This document shows positions 1-10,167 of a stretch of DNA of 32,424 bases, piece by piece. A program made the translations under genes and the position numbers. Every line of letters starts with the position of its first letter. The first letter of the stretch is position 1. Below the pieces are notes generated by a model. The model was not told where the DNA came from. It worked only from the letters and a program-made list of their open reading frames with translations, and searched no databases. The DNA is taken from positions 1-32,424 of the forward strand of contig URCS01000021.1 of the NCBI GenBank assembly GCA_900546455.1, in the 5' to 3' direction. Source of the stretch: an uncultured Collinsella sp. Lineage in GTDB: Bacteria; Actinomycetota; Coriobacteriia; Coriobacteriales; Coriobacteriaceae.

Positions 1-292
1 AGCCCAGGGTGTTGCGGATCTGCTCAAAGGCGCGGCCGGCGGCGAACATGGCGAAGGAGCTCGCGAAGGCGACACGGCCGGTGGTCGCGATGCCGGCGGC
101 GACGCCCATCAGGTTGCTCTCGGCGATGCCCACGTCAAAGAAACGGTCGGGACAGGCGGCCTTAAACTTACCGGTCTGCGTGGCGGCAGCCAGGTCGGCA
201 TCGAGGACCACAAAGTCGTCGTGCTCGTTGGCGAGCTCGACGAGGGCCTCGCCGTAGCTTACGCGCGTGGCGATTTTCTTGACGTCTGCCAT
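1..292 (-). CDS. Transketolase, C-terminal subunit (partial, 3' end outside window)
   Basis: The first 97 codons are present, reading from ATG at 292 (MADVKKIATRVSYGEAL...) to the window edge. The stretch around residues 55-90, with GIAESNLMGVAAGIA and FASSFAMFAAGRAFEQIRN, is typical of the transketolase pyrimidine-binding domain, and the E of the GIAESN motif corresponds to the conserved cofactor-activating glutamate. With the N-terminal subunit it would make the thiamine-diphosphate enzyme of the non-oxidative pentose phosphate pathway, moving two-carbon ketol units between sugar phosphates in the cytosol. The start lies 1 bp after the stop of the N-terminal subunit gene, and a GGAGAGGAG ribosome binding site sits inside that gene's end, so the two are translationally coupled. 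A related 1-deoxyxylulose-5-phosphate synthase-like or other TPP protein is less likely given the split partner. Confidence 0.9.
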   Translation of the reverse strand, partial: MADVKKIATRVSYGEALVELANEHDDFVVLDADLAAATQTGKFKAACPDRFFDVGIAESNLMGVAAGIATTGRVAFASSFAMFAAGRAFEQIRNTLG

Positions 293-293
293 C

Positions 294-1124
294 CTAGAGC
301 TCCTCTCCGGCGGCCGTGAGCTCTGCCATGGCCTGCTCAAACTGTTCATCGTTGGGGGCCTTGCCGTGCCAACCCACCTGGTTCTCCATAAAGGAAACGC
401 CCTTGCCCTTCATGGTCTCGGCGATAATGGCGGTCGGCTGACCCTTGGTGGCGCGGGCCTCGGCAAAGGCGGCGCGAATCTGGTCGAAGTCGTTGCCGTC
501 GGCGAGCTCCACCACATGGAACTTGAAGGCGCGGAACTTGTCGGCGAGCGGCATGGGGTCGTTGACCTCCTCGACGGGGCCGTCGATCTGCAAGCCGTTG
601 TGGTCGACGATCACGCAGAGGTTGTCGAGCTGCTGGTTGCCGGCAAACATGGCGGCCTCCCAGACCTGGCCCTCCTCGCTCTCGCCGTCGCCCAGCAGGG
701 CGTACGTGCGGTAAGTATCGCCCCAGTGCTTGGCGGCAACGGCCATGCCCACAGCGGCGGAGATGCCCTGACCGAGCGAGCCGGTGGACATGTCGACGCC
801 CGGGGTGTCGTTCATGTTGGGGTGGCCCTGCAGATGGCTGCCGATGTGGCGCAGCGTCTCGAGATCCTCCTTGGGGAAGAACCCGCGCTCGGCGAGCACG
901 GCGTACAGACCAGGCGCGCAGTGGCCCTTGGAAAGCACGAAGCGATCGCGGTCGGCCTTGCGGGGGTCGGCCGGGTCGACGTTCATTTCCTCAAAGTACA
1001 GATAGGTCATGATGTCGGCAGCGCCGAGCGAACCGCCCGGATGGCCGGACTTGGCAGCGTGCACGCCGGTGACGATGCCCTTCCTTACCTCGTTGGCAAC
1101 CTTTTTGAGCTCTTCGTCGCTCAT
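294..1124 (-). CDS. Transketolase, N-terminal (TPP-binding) subunit
   Basis: This 276-residue protein is the diphosphate-binding half of a split transketolase, about half the length of a one-piece enzyme. Visible signatures are the substrate-channel histidine region KSGHPGGSLGAADI (about residues 26-39), SKGHCAPGLYA (about 65-75), STGSLGQGISAAVGMA and the TPP/metal motif GDGESEEGQVWEAAMFAGNQQLDN, followed by NGLQIDG. The start ATG has a good upstream purine-rich site (GAAAGGAAGG). It is followed after 1 bp by the C-terminal subunit gene, so the pair is one operon giving a heteromeric enzyme of the pentose phosphate pathway. Two-subunit transketolases are common in anaerobic Firmicutes, Actinobacteria and archaea. 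Substrate specificity cannot be read from the sequence. Confidence 0.93.
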   Translation of the reverse strand: MSDEELKKVANEVRKGIVTGVHAAKSGHPGGSLGAADIMTYLYFEEMNVDPADPRKADRDRFVLSKGHCAPGLYAVLAERGFFPKEDLETLRHIGSHLQGHPNMNDTPGVDMSTGSLGQGISAAVGMAVAAKHWGDTYRTYALLGDGESEEGQVWEAAMFAGNQQLDNLCVIVDHNGLQIDGPVEEVNDPMPLADKFRAFKFHVVELADGNDFDQIRAAFAEARATKGQPTAIIAETMKGKGVSFMENQVGWHGKAPNDEQFEQAMAELTAAGEEL

Positions 1125-1331
1125 TGTGCCTTCCTTTCATCCTCTTTAGACAAGATGCGCACGGCACAGAAGGTCGTCCCAACCCAGCCGCGATGCACGT
1201 ACGTCATTCATTATGCTGGAAACTGGAAGCTTTACCAGACTTTTTATCATTATTTGAGCAATTGAGCAGGCAGAACCGCTGATGAAACGGTTTATCAATG
1301 TGAACGTCTTTTGGATGGAACGCAGTCGGCC

Positions 1332-2222
1332 CTACGCGTTAATGTCCTTGAAGCCCTCGCCGAAGGTTTCCGTAACGTCGGCGACCGTCACAATGGCGCG
1401 AGGATCGCGCTCACGCACAATGGTCTTGAGCGTGTTGAGCTCGCGGCGGCTCACAATGACCATGATCACCGGCTTCTCGGCGCCCGAGTACATACCGGTC
1501 GCCTTAAACTTGGTGCAGCCGCGACCCAAGCCATACATGATGTCGGCCGCGATATCGGGAAACTTGTCCGAGATGATGAGCACCATACGGCGCCTGTTGC
1601 CACCATCGACCACGGCATCGATCACGTAGCCGCTAATGACCATCGAAAGACCCGCATACAGCGCGTTTTCGACCGAAAAGACCGGGGCCGACAGCGCGCA
1701 CACGGCAACATCGATTGCCATGACGGTCGAGCCAACCGGCAGCGATGTATTGCGCGAGATAATCTGACCGATGGTGTCGGAACCACCAGTGTTAGCACCG
1801 GCGCGCAGCACCATGCCGTAGCCGATGCCCGTGATAATGCCACCCCACATAGCGGGCAGCATCAGATCGGCATGTGCCAGCGGCGCCACAAACGGAGCGA
1901 ACAGGTCGGTGAAAAAGCCCAGCAGCACAAAACCCGTCGCCGTCTGCACCACGTAGAACATGCCACCCTCGCGCATAACGACCAGCAGCAGCAAGGCATT
2001 CATCACAATGGTTTGAATACCGACAGGCAGCGAGACGCCATGAGACGCACCGACCGCCTGGATAATCGTGGCGAGACCCGTAACGCCGCCGGCGGCAAGA
2101 CCGTTGGGAATCAAAAACAGGTCCGTCGCGATAGCGGCCAGAGCACAGCCCAGCATAATCTTGGGCAAATCGTGAAAGAAGTTCATCGAAAGAATGCGCT
2201 TGATGTCCAGACGGTATGCCAT
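1332..2222 (-). CDS. YitT-family (DUF161/DUF2179) membrane protein
   Basis: Start at ATG 2222 (MAYRLDIKR) is chosen because GGGAGG lies just upstream; an in-frame extension to 2246 would overlap that site and a terminator hairpin. The protein is about 296 residues. Hydrophobic segments lie around IMLGCALAAIATDLFLI, GIQTIVMNALLLLVVM, TATGFVLLGFFTDLF, MWGGIITGIGYGMVL and AIDVAVCALSAPVF, consistent with five to six membrane spans. Between them is the family's GLAAGGVTGLATII loop and the RAGANTGGSDTIGQII motif. The last 90 residues (RRRMVLIISDKFPDIAADIM to the end) are a soluble DUF2179 domain. YitT proteins are widespread in Gram-positive bacteria, but their substrate is not established, so transport is only an inference. 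It sits downstream of prfB, separated by three possible hairpins, so it is probably not simply co-transcribed. Confidence 0.9.
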   Translation of the reverse strand: MAYRLDIKRILSMNFFHDLPKIMLGCALAAIATDLFLIPNGLAAGGVTGLATIIQAVGASHGVSLPVGIQTIVMNALLLLVVMREGGMFYVVQTATGFVLLGFFTDLFAPFVAPLAHADLMLPAMWGGIITGIGYGMVLRAGANTGGSDTIGQIISRNTSLPVGSTVMAIDVAVCALSAPVFSVENALYAGLSMVISGYVIDAVVDGGNRRRMVLIISDKFPDIAADIMYGLGRGCTKFKATGMYSGAEKPVIMVIVSRRELNTLKTIVRERDPRAIVTVADVTETFGEGFKDINA

Positions 2223-2235
2223 GCTGCCTCCCTCA

Positions 2236-2264
2236 AAAAAGCGCACCCCATCGGATGCGCTTTG
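2236..2264 (-). terminator. Intrinsic terminator between prfB and the YitT gene, abutting the YitT ribosome binding site
   Basis: On the minus strand AAAGCGCA and TGCGCTTT form a perfect 8-bp stem around a 10-nt loop, and six T residues follow. The T-run ends only a few bases before the GGGAGG site of the YitT gene. It may end prfB transcripts. If the YitT promoter lies upstream, as the TAGAAT at 2283-2288 suggests, it would instead act as an attenuator in the YitT leader. Confidence 0.75.
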
Positions 2265-2282
2265 AACTTCTTCTTGTATTCG

Positions 2283-2288
2283 ATTCTA
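2283..2288 (-). promoter_or_regulatory. Possible -10 element (TAGAAT) for the YitT gene
   Basis: TAGAAT matches the sigma-70-type -10 box at five of six positions and lies in an AT-rich island in the prfB-YitT gap. No good -35 box is visible 16-18 bp upstream. Transcription from here would start just before the terminator hairpin at 2236-2264. Confidence 0.3.
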
Positions 2289-2343
2289 CCGATTCGCCGG
2301 ACAAAAACCACCCCTGCGCAGGGTTTACTCTGGATACAAAACC

Positions 2344-2391
2344 ACACCGCTCGGAGGGTTTTAATCCATTTCCACATAAACCCGGGCGGTT
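2344..2391 (-). terminator. Inverted repeat directly after the prfB stop codon
   Basis: ACCGC and GCGGT, with inner GGGTTT and AAACCC, can pair across about 46 nt on the minus strand starting at the prfB stop. Only a short T-rich run follows, so it could be a weak terminator or an mRNA-stabilising hairpin. A second small palindrome (CCCTGCGCAGGG) lies 30 bp further on. Confidence 0.4.
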
Positions 2392-3538
2392 TAAGCAGAT
2401 GGGGTCTCCGCGTCAGCGTTGCCGGTGGCCCAGCGATGGTAGCCAATAACAAACGGGTCCAGGTCGCCATCGTCAAGAACGGCCTCGACATTGCTGGTCT
2501 CCACACCCGAGCGTAAATCCTTGACCATCTGGTACGGGTAGAGCACGTAGCTGCGAATCTGGTTGCCAAAACCAATCGTGGTCTTGGGTCCGCGGATCTC
2601 ATCGAGCGCCTCGGCGCGCTTCTCGAGCTCAATCTCGTACAGACGAGCCTTGAGGATCTGCATGCACGCGGCCTTGTTCTGGATCTGGCTGCGCTCATTT
2701 TGGCAGGTAACCACAATGCCGCTGGGGAAATGCGTCACGCGCACGGCGGAGTCGGTGGTGTTGACGCCCTGACCGCCCGGGCCACTCGCGTGGTACACGT
2801 CCACGCGGATGTCATCAGGACTGATCTCGATGTCGATATCATCGGGTAGCACGGGGATGACCTCGACGCCGGCAAACGTGGTCTGGCGGCGCTTCTTGTC
2901 GTCGGTGGGGCTAATGCGCACCAAGCGGTGGACGCCGGCCTCGGCGCGCAGCATGCCGAATGCGTCCTTGCCCTCGACGGTAAAGGTAGCGCGGTCGATG
3001 CCGATGACCTCGGCCGCGGGACAGTCGTTGATGGTGACCTTCCAGCCGCGACGCTGGCAGTACTTCATGTACATCTTAAAGAGCATGAAGGTCCAGTCCT
3101 GGGCCTCCAGACCACCCTGTCCGGGCTTGATGGTCACAATGGCATCGCCGTGATCGAACTCACCGGTAAACCAGCTCGAAAGCTCAAGCTCGTCGATGGC
3201 ACGGGCAAGGCGCTCTGCCGTAGCGGCAGCTTCCTCGCGCAATGCAGCGGCGTCGGGGTCATCCCCCATCTCCTCGGCAAGCTCCAGCGCGGCGCGGGCA
3301 TCGGAAAGCTCGCCGCGCGCGGTGTCCACGGCAGCGATATCTTCCTTGGTGCGCGCGATCTCCTCCATGGTGGCACGGGCAGCGTCGGCATCATCCCAAA
3401 AGCCGGGGGCCACGCTTTTAGCCTCGAGCTCAGTCACGCGCGTGCGCTTTTCGTCCAAGTGGAGATACGACTCGACCTCGCCGAGCCGGTCCGCAAACGC
3501 GTCCAGCTCGGCGGGCGTTACCTCTAAAGCCTCAGCCA

Positions 3539-3539
<1 letters not shown>
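2391..3539 (-). CDS. prfB: Peptide chain release factor 2
   Basis: A 382-residue class I release factor that ends translation at UGA/UAA. The helical N-terminal domain (about 1-110) is followed by the release core. The catalytic GGQ motif appears as SGPGGQGVNTTDSAVR, and the C-terminal part ends with GNQIRSYVLYPYQMVKDLRSGVET, an RF2-specific block. The codon-reading tripeptide, normally SPF in RF2, reads SPT here in the context VRISPTDDKKRRQTTF. The frame is open from the ATG, so the programmed +1 frameshift that regulates RF2 in many bacteria is absent. The start overlaps the secA stop by one base (TAATG) with AGGA upstream, so translation is coupled to secA. RF1 is excluded by the RF2-type sequence around GGQ. 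Confidence 0.96.
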
Positions 3540-6346
<2,807 letters not shown>

Positions 6347-6482
6347 GTGGTTTTCCTTTTTTGGCCATCGCCCACGCCGTGCAGCTGCGGGCGAGTTAAA
6401 CACAGATGATTGTACTTTAGCCAAACAAGGCGCGGCCTATACGGTCGACCTCGACCGCCACGTAATAACTACGACCCGACCG

Positions 6483-6517
6483 ACCTGCCAAAAAGGGACT
6501 GGTTTATTTTGGCAGGT
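6483..6517. repeat. Foldback element A: 11-bp arms around a GGGACTGGTTTA core
   Basis: ACCTGCCAAAA (6483-6493) and its exact complement (6507-6517) flank a 13-nt centre containing GGGACTGGTTTA. It lies between the rpmE terminator and the secA start. The core resembles those of the elements at 6549-6615, 10168-10242, 11215-11251 and 31935-32001, whose arms differ. Confidence 0.7.
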
Positions 6518-6548
6518 TTTATCTGGGAAAACGCCGTCACTCTGCCAT

Positions 6549-6615
6549 TTGGTGCAAACCAACCCGTCCCCTTCGCACCAATCTGGTGCAATGGGAACGG
6601 GTTAGCCTGCACCAA
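6549..6615. repeat. Foldback element B: double palindrome with two inverted GGG-AC-GGGTT cores
   Basis: The unit GGTGCA or its complement occurs four times, so the region can fold as one 67-bp hairpin (outer arms TTGGTGCA/TGCACCAA, inner AACCCGT/ACGGGTT). It can also fold as two adjacent hairpins with arms TTGGTGC/GCACCAA and TGGTGCA/TGCACCA. The first loop carries GGGGACGGGTT on the minus strand and the second carries GGGAACGGGTT on the plus strand. This head-to-head layout recalls paired bacterial interspersed mosaic elements. Confidence 0.7.
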
Positions 6616-6617
6616 TA

Positions 6618-6660
6618 AAAAGAAAAGGGCCGCGCACCCAAACGGATGCACGGCCCTTTT
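6618..6660 (-). terminator. Intrinsic terminator of rpmE
   Basis: AAAAGGGCCG (6623-6632) and CGGCCCTTTT (6651-6660) form a 10-bp stem, with a short inner GCA/TGC helix. On the minus strand it is followed by TTTTCTTTTT. It separates rpmE from secA, so secA needs its own promoter in 6347-6480. TACAAT at 6409-6414 (read on the minus strand) is a possible but unsupported -10. Confidence 0.88.
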
Positions 6661-6693
6661 GCCATGAATGCGAGCGATTCCTCGGCGAGCTAT

Positions 6694-7119
6694 TTACTCA
6701 GCAGCCTCGGTGGTCTCGGCCTCGGCAGCGGCCTCCTCGACGGGAGCCTCTGCGGGAGCCTCGGCGGCCTGCTTGGCAGCCTCCTCGGCAAACTTAGCAG
6801 CACGCTTGGCCTTCTCGGCAGCCTTAGCCTCAGCGGCGGCCTTGCGAGCGGCCTCGGCCTCAGCAGCCTTGGCAGCCTTGGCAGCCTTGGCCTCCTCAGC
6901 CTTCTTGAGCTGGGCGGCAGCGGCGCCACCGAACTTGTCGGCGAAGCGCTGGACGCGTCCACCGGTGTCGACGAACTTCTGCTGGCCGGTGTAGAACGGG
7001 TGGCACTCGTTGCAAAGCTCGACCTTCATCTCAGACACGGTAGCGTGCGTCTTGAAGGTGTTGCCGCAGGAGCACGTCACCGTGCACTCGACATACTGGG
7101 GATGGATACCCTGCTTCAT
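6694..7119 (-). CDS. rpmE: 50S ribosomal protein L31 with long low-complexity C-terminal tail
   Basis: Residues 1-70 are a normal zinc-type L31: MKQGIHPQYVECTVTCSCGN with CxC, then CNECHPFYTGQQKFVDTGGRVQRF with CxxC, so four zinc-binding cysteines are present. L31 bridges the large and small subunits. The protein is 141 residues, about twice the family's usual 65-85. The extra 70 residues are almost only Ala, Lys, Glu and Arg (repeats such as KAAKAAKAAEAEAARKAAAEAKAAEKAKR), probably a long charged helix, and end in an acidic EEAAAEAETTEAAE. The tail is in frame, ends before a strong terminator and shows no sign of a frameshift. A smaller tail of similar composition is seen on L17 at 21986-22453. 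The gene is monocistronic, with a structured leader upstream. Confidence 0.95.
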   Translation of the reverse strand: MKQGIHPQYVECTVTCSCGNTFKTHATVSEMKVELCNECHPFYTGQQKFVDTGGRVQRFADKFGGAAAAQLKKAEEAKAAKAAKAAEAEAARKAAAEAKAAEKAKRAAKFAEEAAKQAAEAPAEAPVEEAAAEAETTEAAE

Positions 7120-7195
7120 GGTAGGACTCCTTATTGGTCAGGCGCTGGTTACCGATCAGCGCATAAGGCGTCTTGGTTTCCGACCAAGACAACAA
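7120..7195 (-). promoter_or_regulatory. Structured 5' leader of rpmE, candidate ribosomal-protein leader RNA
   Basis: Two stem-loops precede the rpmE start on the minus strand. GTCTTGGT/ACCAAGAC (7170-7177 with 7183-7190) is 8 bp, and GCGCTG/CAGCGC (7142-7147 with 7157-7162) is 6 bp. A TAAGGAG site comes after the second. Leader RNAs upstream of L31 genes have been described in several bacterial groups including actinobacteria. Assignment to one of those families needs a covariance search. Confidence 0.45.
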
Positions 7196-7355
7196 ACTTG
7201 GCTATGGTACCACGGCGTCGCGCGTCCCACAAAAGGTTCACGGTCTTTGTGCAGGGCGGCGTGGCCAACCGCAGCGAGCACGCACCCCGACGAGCCTTCA
7301 CCCATGTTGCAGACGTGTAACGCCGCAGTAAGCACACCCCTTTTGGCGCCAGACA

Positions 7356-7378
7356 GGTACAATGATGAACACTGTACC
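7356..7378 (+). promoter_or_regulatory. Possible -10 (TACAAT) and overlapping inverted repeat ahead of the ACT gene
   Basis: TACAAT at 7358-7363 matches a -10 box at five of six positions and sits about 60 bp before the ACT-domain gene. It lies inside an inverted repeat, GGTACA-11 nt-TGTACC. A protein bound there would block the promoter. No clear -35 is seen. The rest of the 306-bp divergent gap (7120-7425) holds the rpmE leader and nothing else I recognise. Confidence 0.35.
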
Positions 7379-7425
7379 GTAGCGGAGCGCCCCGCGCGCG
7401 CCGCAATCACGCGAAAGGGTTTCCC

Positions 7426-7713
7426 ATGGCCGAGATCTCGTCCTCCCGTATCGTCATCACCGTCCTTGGCAAGAACCGCCCCGGTATCGTCGCCGGCGTC
7501 ACCCGTGTTCTGGGCGAGGCCAACGTCGACATCCGCGACATTACGCAGTCCATTATCGAGGACATCTTTACCATGACCATGCTGGCCGACACCGCCGAGT
7601 CCAAGCTCGACTTCGCCGAGCTGCAGAAGGCCCTGGCCGAGGCCGGCGAGCTTTCGGGCGTCAACGTGTCCATCCAGCGCGAGGACGTCTTTAACTTTAT
7701 GTACCGCCTGTAG
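7426..7713 (+). CDS. ACT-domain protein (UPF0237 type)
   Basis: A 95-residue protein consisting of one ACT fold plus a short C-terminal strand. The N-terminus SSRIVITVLGKNRPGIVAGVTRVLGEANVDIRDITQSI has the beta-alpha-beta pattern with the ligand-binding GKNRPGI turn, and it ends with the family's DVFNFMYRL. ACT domains bind amino acids and regulate metabolic enzymes; free-standing members of this family have no proven ligand. ATG 7426 has GAAAGGG upstream. The usual neighbour of this family is a UPF0210/DUF711 protein. Here the next gene, 77 bp on, encodes citrate synthase and has its own strong binding site, so co-transcription is likely. Confidence 0.9.
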   Translation: MAEISSSRIVITVLGKNRPGIVAGVTRVLGEANVDIRDITQSIIEDIFTMTMLADTAESKLDFAELQKALAEAGELSGVNVSIQREDVFNFMYRL

Positions 7714-7790
7714 CGAACAAGCCGCTCGGGGCAGCTTGACGTCATATCGTCCAAGCGCGCGGCCCCAAAGCGGACCGGAGAGGAGCGCGC

Positions 7791-9209
7791 ATGGCCTACG
7801 ACGCCAAGAAAATCTACTACCGCTTCGACGATCACCTGAGCCGCCTGGTTCTGGATTACGAGGCGAGCCGTCAGATTTCGCCCGAAAGCGAAAACCTCTA
7901 CCACGGCCTGCCGACCGCCCCGTACGACGAGGGCCTGTTCGTAGAGCATAACGTCAAGCGCGGCCTGCGCAATGCCGATGGCTCGGGCGTGGTCGCGGGC
8001 CTTACCCGCATCTCGGACGTGCACGGCTACAACAAGGTCGACGGCAAAGTCGTGCCCGACCAGGGCAAGCTTACGCTGCGCGGCTACAGCATCGAGGACC
8101 TGGTCAACAACGCCCAGGCCGAGAATCGCTATGGCTACGAAGAGGTCGCCTACCTGCTCATCACGGGCTCGCTGCCCAACAAAGAGGAGCTCGACGGTTT
8201 TTGCGGACGTCTGGGCGCTTTTAGGCACCTGAGCGATGAGTACGTCAAAGAGTTCCCCATGACCACGGTGTCGTCGAGCATCATGAATGTGCTTCAGCGC
8301 GCCGTGCTGCTGCTCTACGCCTTCGACGCCGAGCCCGACGCCATTACGCCCGAGCACGAAATCGACGTCGCCATCTCCATGCTCGCCCGTCTCCCCCGCA
8401 TCGCCGCCTTCGCGCATATGGCCTCGGTCGCCAAGCGCCGCGGCTCCGAGGTTCATGTACCGCACCCCACACCCGGTCTCTCCACCGCCGAGACCATCCT
8501 GCAGGTGTTGCGCGGCGGCATGGCATTCACCCGCGACGAAGCCATGCTGCTCGACGTGATGCTCATGCTGCATGCCGAACACGGAGGCGGCAACAACTCC
8601 ACGTTTGCCTGCCGCGTGCTGTCCTCCTCGGCCACCGACCCGTATTCCGCCTACGCCGCGGCTATCGGCTCACTCAAGGGCCCGCGCCACGGCGGCGCCA
8701 ACGCCAAGGTCGTGTCCATGCACGAGGACATCCGTGCGCACGTCTCCAATTGGGAGGACGAGGACGAGGTCGCAGCCTACTTGGGCAAGATCCTCGACAA
8801 GCAGGCCTTCGACGGCACGGGTCTCATCTACGGTATGGGCCACGCCGTCTACACGCTGAGCGACCCGCGCGCCGAGGTCTGCCGCCGTTACGCGCGCACG
8901 CTTGCCGCCAAGAAGGACCTGGGCGAGGAGTTCGCGCTCATCGAGCGCATCGAGCGTCTGGCCCCGCAGGTGATGCGCGATCACGGCATGACCAAGCCTA
9001 TCTGCGCCAACATCGACCTATACACGGGCTTTATCTACAAGATGCTCGGCGTACCCGAGACGCTCTTTACGCCGCTGTTCGCCGTCGCCCGCATGGCAGG
9101 CTGGTCGGCGCACCGCATGGAAGAGCTCTTCTGCGCGCACCGCATCATCCGTCCCGCGTATCGCCCGGTTATCGAGCCGCTGGAGTACAAGCCGCTCGCC
9201 GATCGCTAG
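7791..9209 (+). CDS. Citrate synthase
   Basis: A 472-residue member of the citrate/2-methylcitrate synthase family, which condenses oxaloacetate and acetyl-CoA. Conserved residues line up with the well-studied enzymes: H264 in HAEHGGGNNS, H351 in GMGHAVYTLSDPR, D409 in NIDLYTGF, and arginines in DPR and at the C-terminal region. The GPRHGGANAKV loop (about 297-307) is also typical. The first 50 residues (MAYDAKKIYYRFDDHLSRL...) form a family-variable N-terminal region. GGAGAGGAG precedes the ATG. In a fermentative anaerobe the likely role is 2-oxoglutarate and glutamate supply rather than a full TCA cycle, but aconitase and isocitrate dehydrogenase are not in view. 2-methylcitrate synthase cannot be excluded from sequence alone. 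Confidence 0.95.
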   Translation: MAYDAKKIYYRFDDHLSRLVLDYEASRQISPESENLYHGLPTAPYDEGLFVEHNVKRGLRNADGSGVVAGLTRISDVHGYNKVDGKVVPDQGKLTLRGYSIEDLVNNAQAENRYGYEEVAYLLITGSLPNKEELDGFCGRLGAFRHLSDEYVKEFPMTTVSSSIMNVLQRAVLLLYAFDAEPDAITPEHEIDVAISMLARLPRIAAFAHMASVAKRRGSEVHVPHPTPGLSTAETILQVLRGGMAFTRDEAMLLDVMLMLHAEHGGGNNSTFACRVLSSSATDPYSAYAAAIGSLKGPRHGGANAKVVSMHEDIRAHVSNWEDEDEVAAYLGKILDKQAFDGTGLIYGMGHAVYTLSDPRAEVCRRYARTLAAKKDLGEEFALIERIERLAPQVMRDHGMTKPICANIDLYTGFIYKMLGVPETLFTPLFAVARMAGWSAHRMEELFCAHRIIRPAYRPVIEPLEYKPLADR

Positions 9210-9232
9210 GACGCGGACCGTTATAGAACCCG

Positions 9233-9271
9233 AGCGTGGCCAGGGCATCACCGCCCTCGGCCACGCTTTTT
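9233..9271 (+). terminator. Intrinsic terminator of the ACT-citrate synthase operon
   Basis: AGCGTGGCC pairs with GGCCACGCT and an inner AGGGC/GCCCT extends the stem; TTTTT follows. It separates this operon from the HAD gene 25 bp downstream. Confidence 0.92.
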
Positions 9272-9296
9272 ATGCCAGTAGAAAGGGCTGCATCGA

Positions 9297-10139
9297 ATGA
9301 TTGTGTTTTCCGATATGGATGGAACACTGCTGACGAGTGATAAGCAGATGAGCGATGCCACCTGGGCGATGCTCGACGAGCTTGCGCGCCGCGGTATTGA
9401 GTTTGTGCCCTGCACGGGGCGCCCGCTGTCGGGCATCTTTGAGTCCATCCTCGCCCACCCCGCCGTACACTACGCGGTCTGTGCCAACGGTGCCAGCGTC
9501 TGGCAGCTCGACGACGATGTGCCCACCGACGCCTCGCGCGCCACACGCATTTTGAGCCGACCGCTCGACCGCGCCATCGCCCACCGCGCCCATGGCATTG
9601 CCGCCGGCCATGATGTCACCTTCGATATCTTCGCGGACGGGCAGTGCTTCCTCCCCCGCTCGCTCTACACGCGCCTTGACGAATTCTGCGGCGGCGACCC
9701 CCACATCGCGGCTTCGCTCAAGCGTACGCGAACACCGATCGACATGGATATCGACAGCAAGATCGACGAGGTCGAGACACTCGAACGCATCGCCATGTAC
9801 TGGCACGACCCGGCCGATCGCGACGCCATCACGGCGGAGCTCGACACACTCGGAGGCATTGAGGTCACGCGTTCGTACGCCATGAATATCGAGGTCATGG
9901 GCGAGGGCGCCACCAAGGGAACGGCCCTCACGTGGCTATGCGAGCACCTGGGCGAGCGTCTCGCCGACGCCTGGGCCTTCGGCGACAACATCAACGACAT
10001 CCCCATGCTGCAGGCAGCGGGCCACGGCATGGCCATGATCAACGCCGAGCCCGAGGACCGCGAGGCCGCCGACGCCATTACCAAATACGACAACGACCAC
10101 GACGGCGTCGCCCGCACCATCATGGCTGCCCTCGCTTAG
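9297..10139 (+). CDS. HAD-superfamily phosphatase, Cof type (subclass IIB)
   Basis: A 280-residue soluble HAD hydrolase. Motif I is DMDGTLL (D6 nucleophile, D8 acid/base), motif II PCTGRP, motif III the lysine in GATKGTAL, and motif IV GDNINDIPML. The cap between motifs II and III is the large alpha/beta C2B type of Cof proteins, which dephosphorylate sugar phosphates, FMN or PLP in other bacteria. The substrate cannot be predicted. ATG 9297 has AAAGGG upstream. The gene follows a strong terminator, so it needs its own promoter or read-through, and it converges with a second Cof-type gene at 10244. Confidence 0.93.
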   Translation: MIVFSDMDGTLLTSDKQMSDATWAMLDELARRGIEFVPCTGRPLSGIFESILAHPAVHYAVCANGASVWQLDDDVPTDASRATRILSRPLDRAIAHRAHGIAAGHDVTFDIFADGQCFLPRSLYTRLDEFCGGDPHIAASLKRTRTPIDMDIDSKIDEVETLERIAMYWHDPADRDAITAELDTLGGIEVTRSYAMNIEVMGEGATKGTALTWLCEHLGERLADAWAFGDNINDIPMLQAAGHGMAMINAEPEDREAADAITKYDNDHDGVARTIMAALA

Positions 10140-10167
10140 CAGCAGCAACCCGGGAGGGTAGCTAATT

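Noticed and set aside
1125..1331. A promoter for the transketolase operon (CATAAT at 1210-1215 on the minus strand) and a YitT terminator.
   Set aside because: The -10 match has no -35 partner, and the only hairpin (AACCG/CGGTT) is too weak and lacks a T-run; the gap is AT-rich but not assigned.
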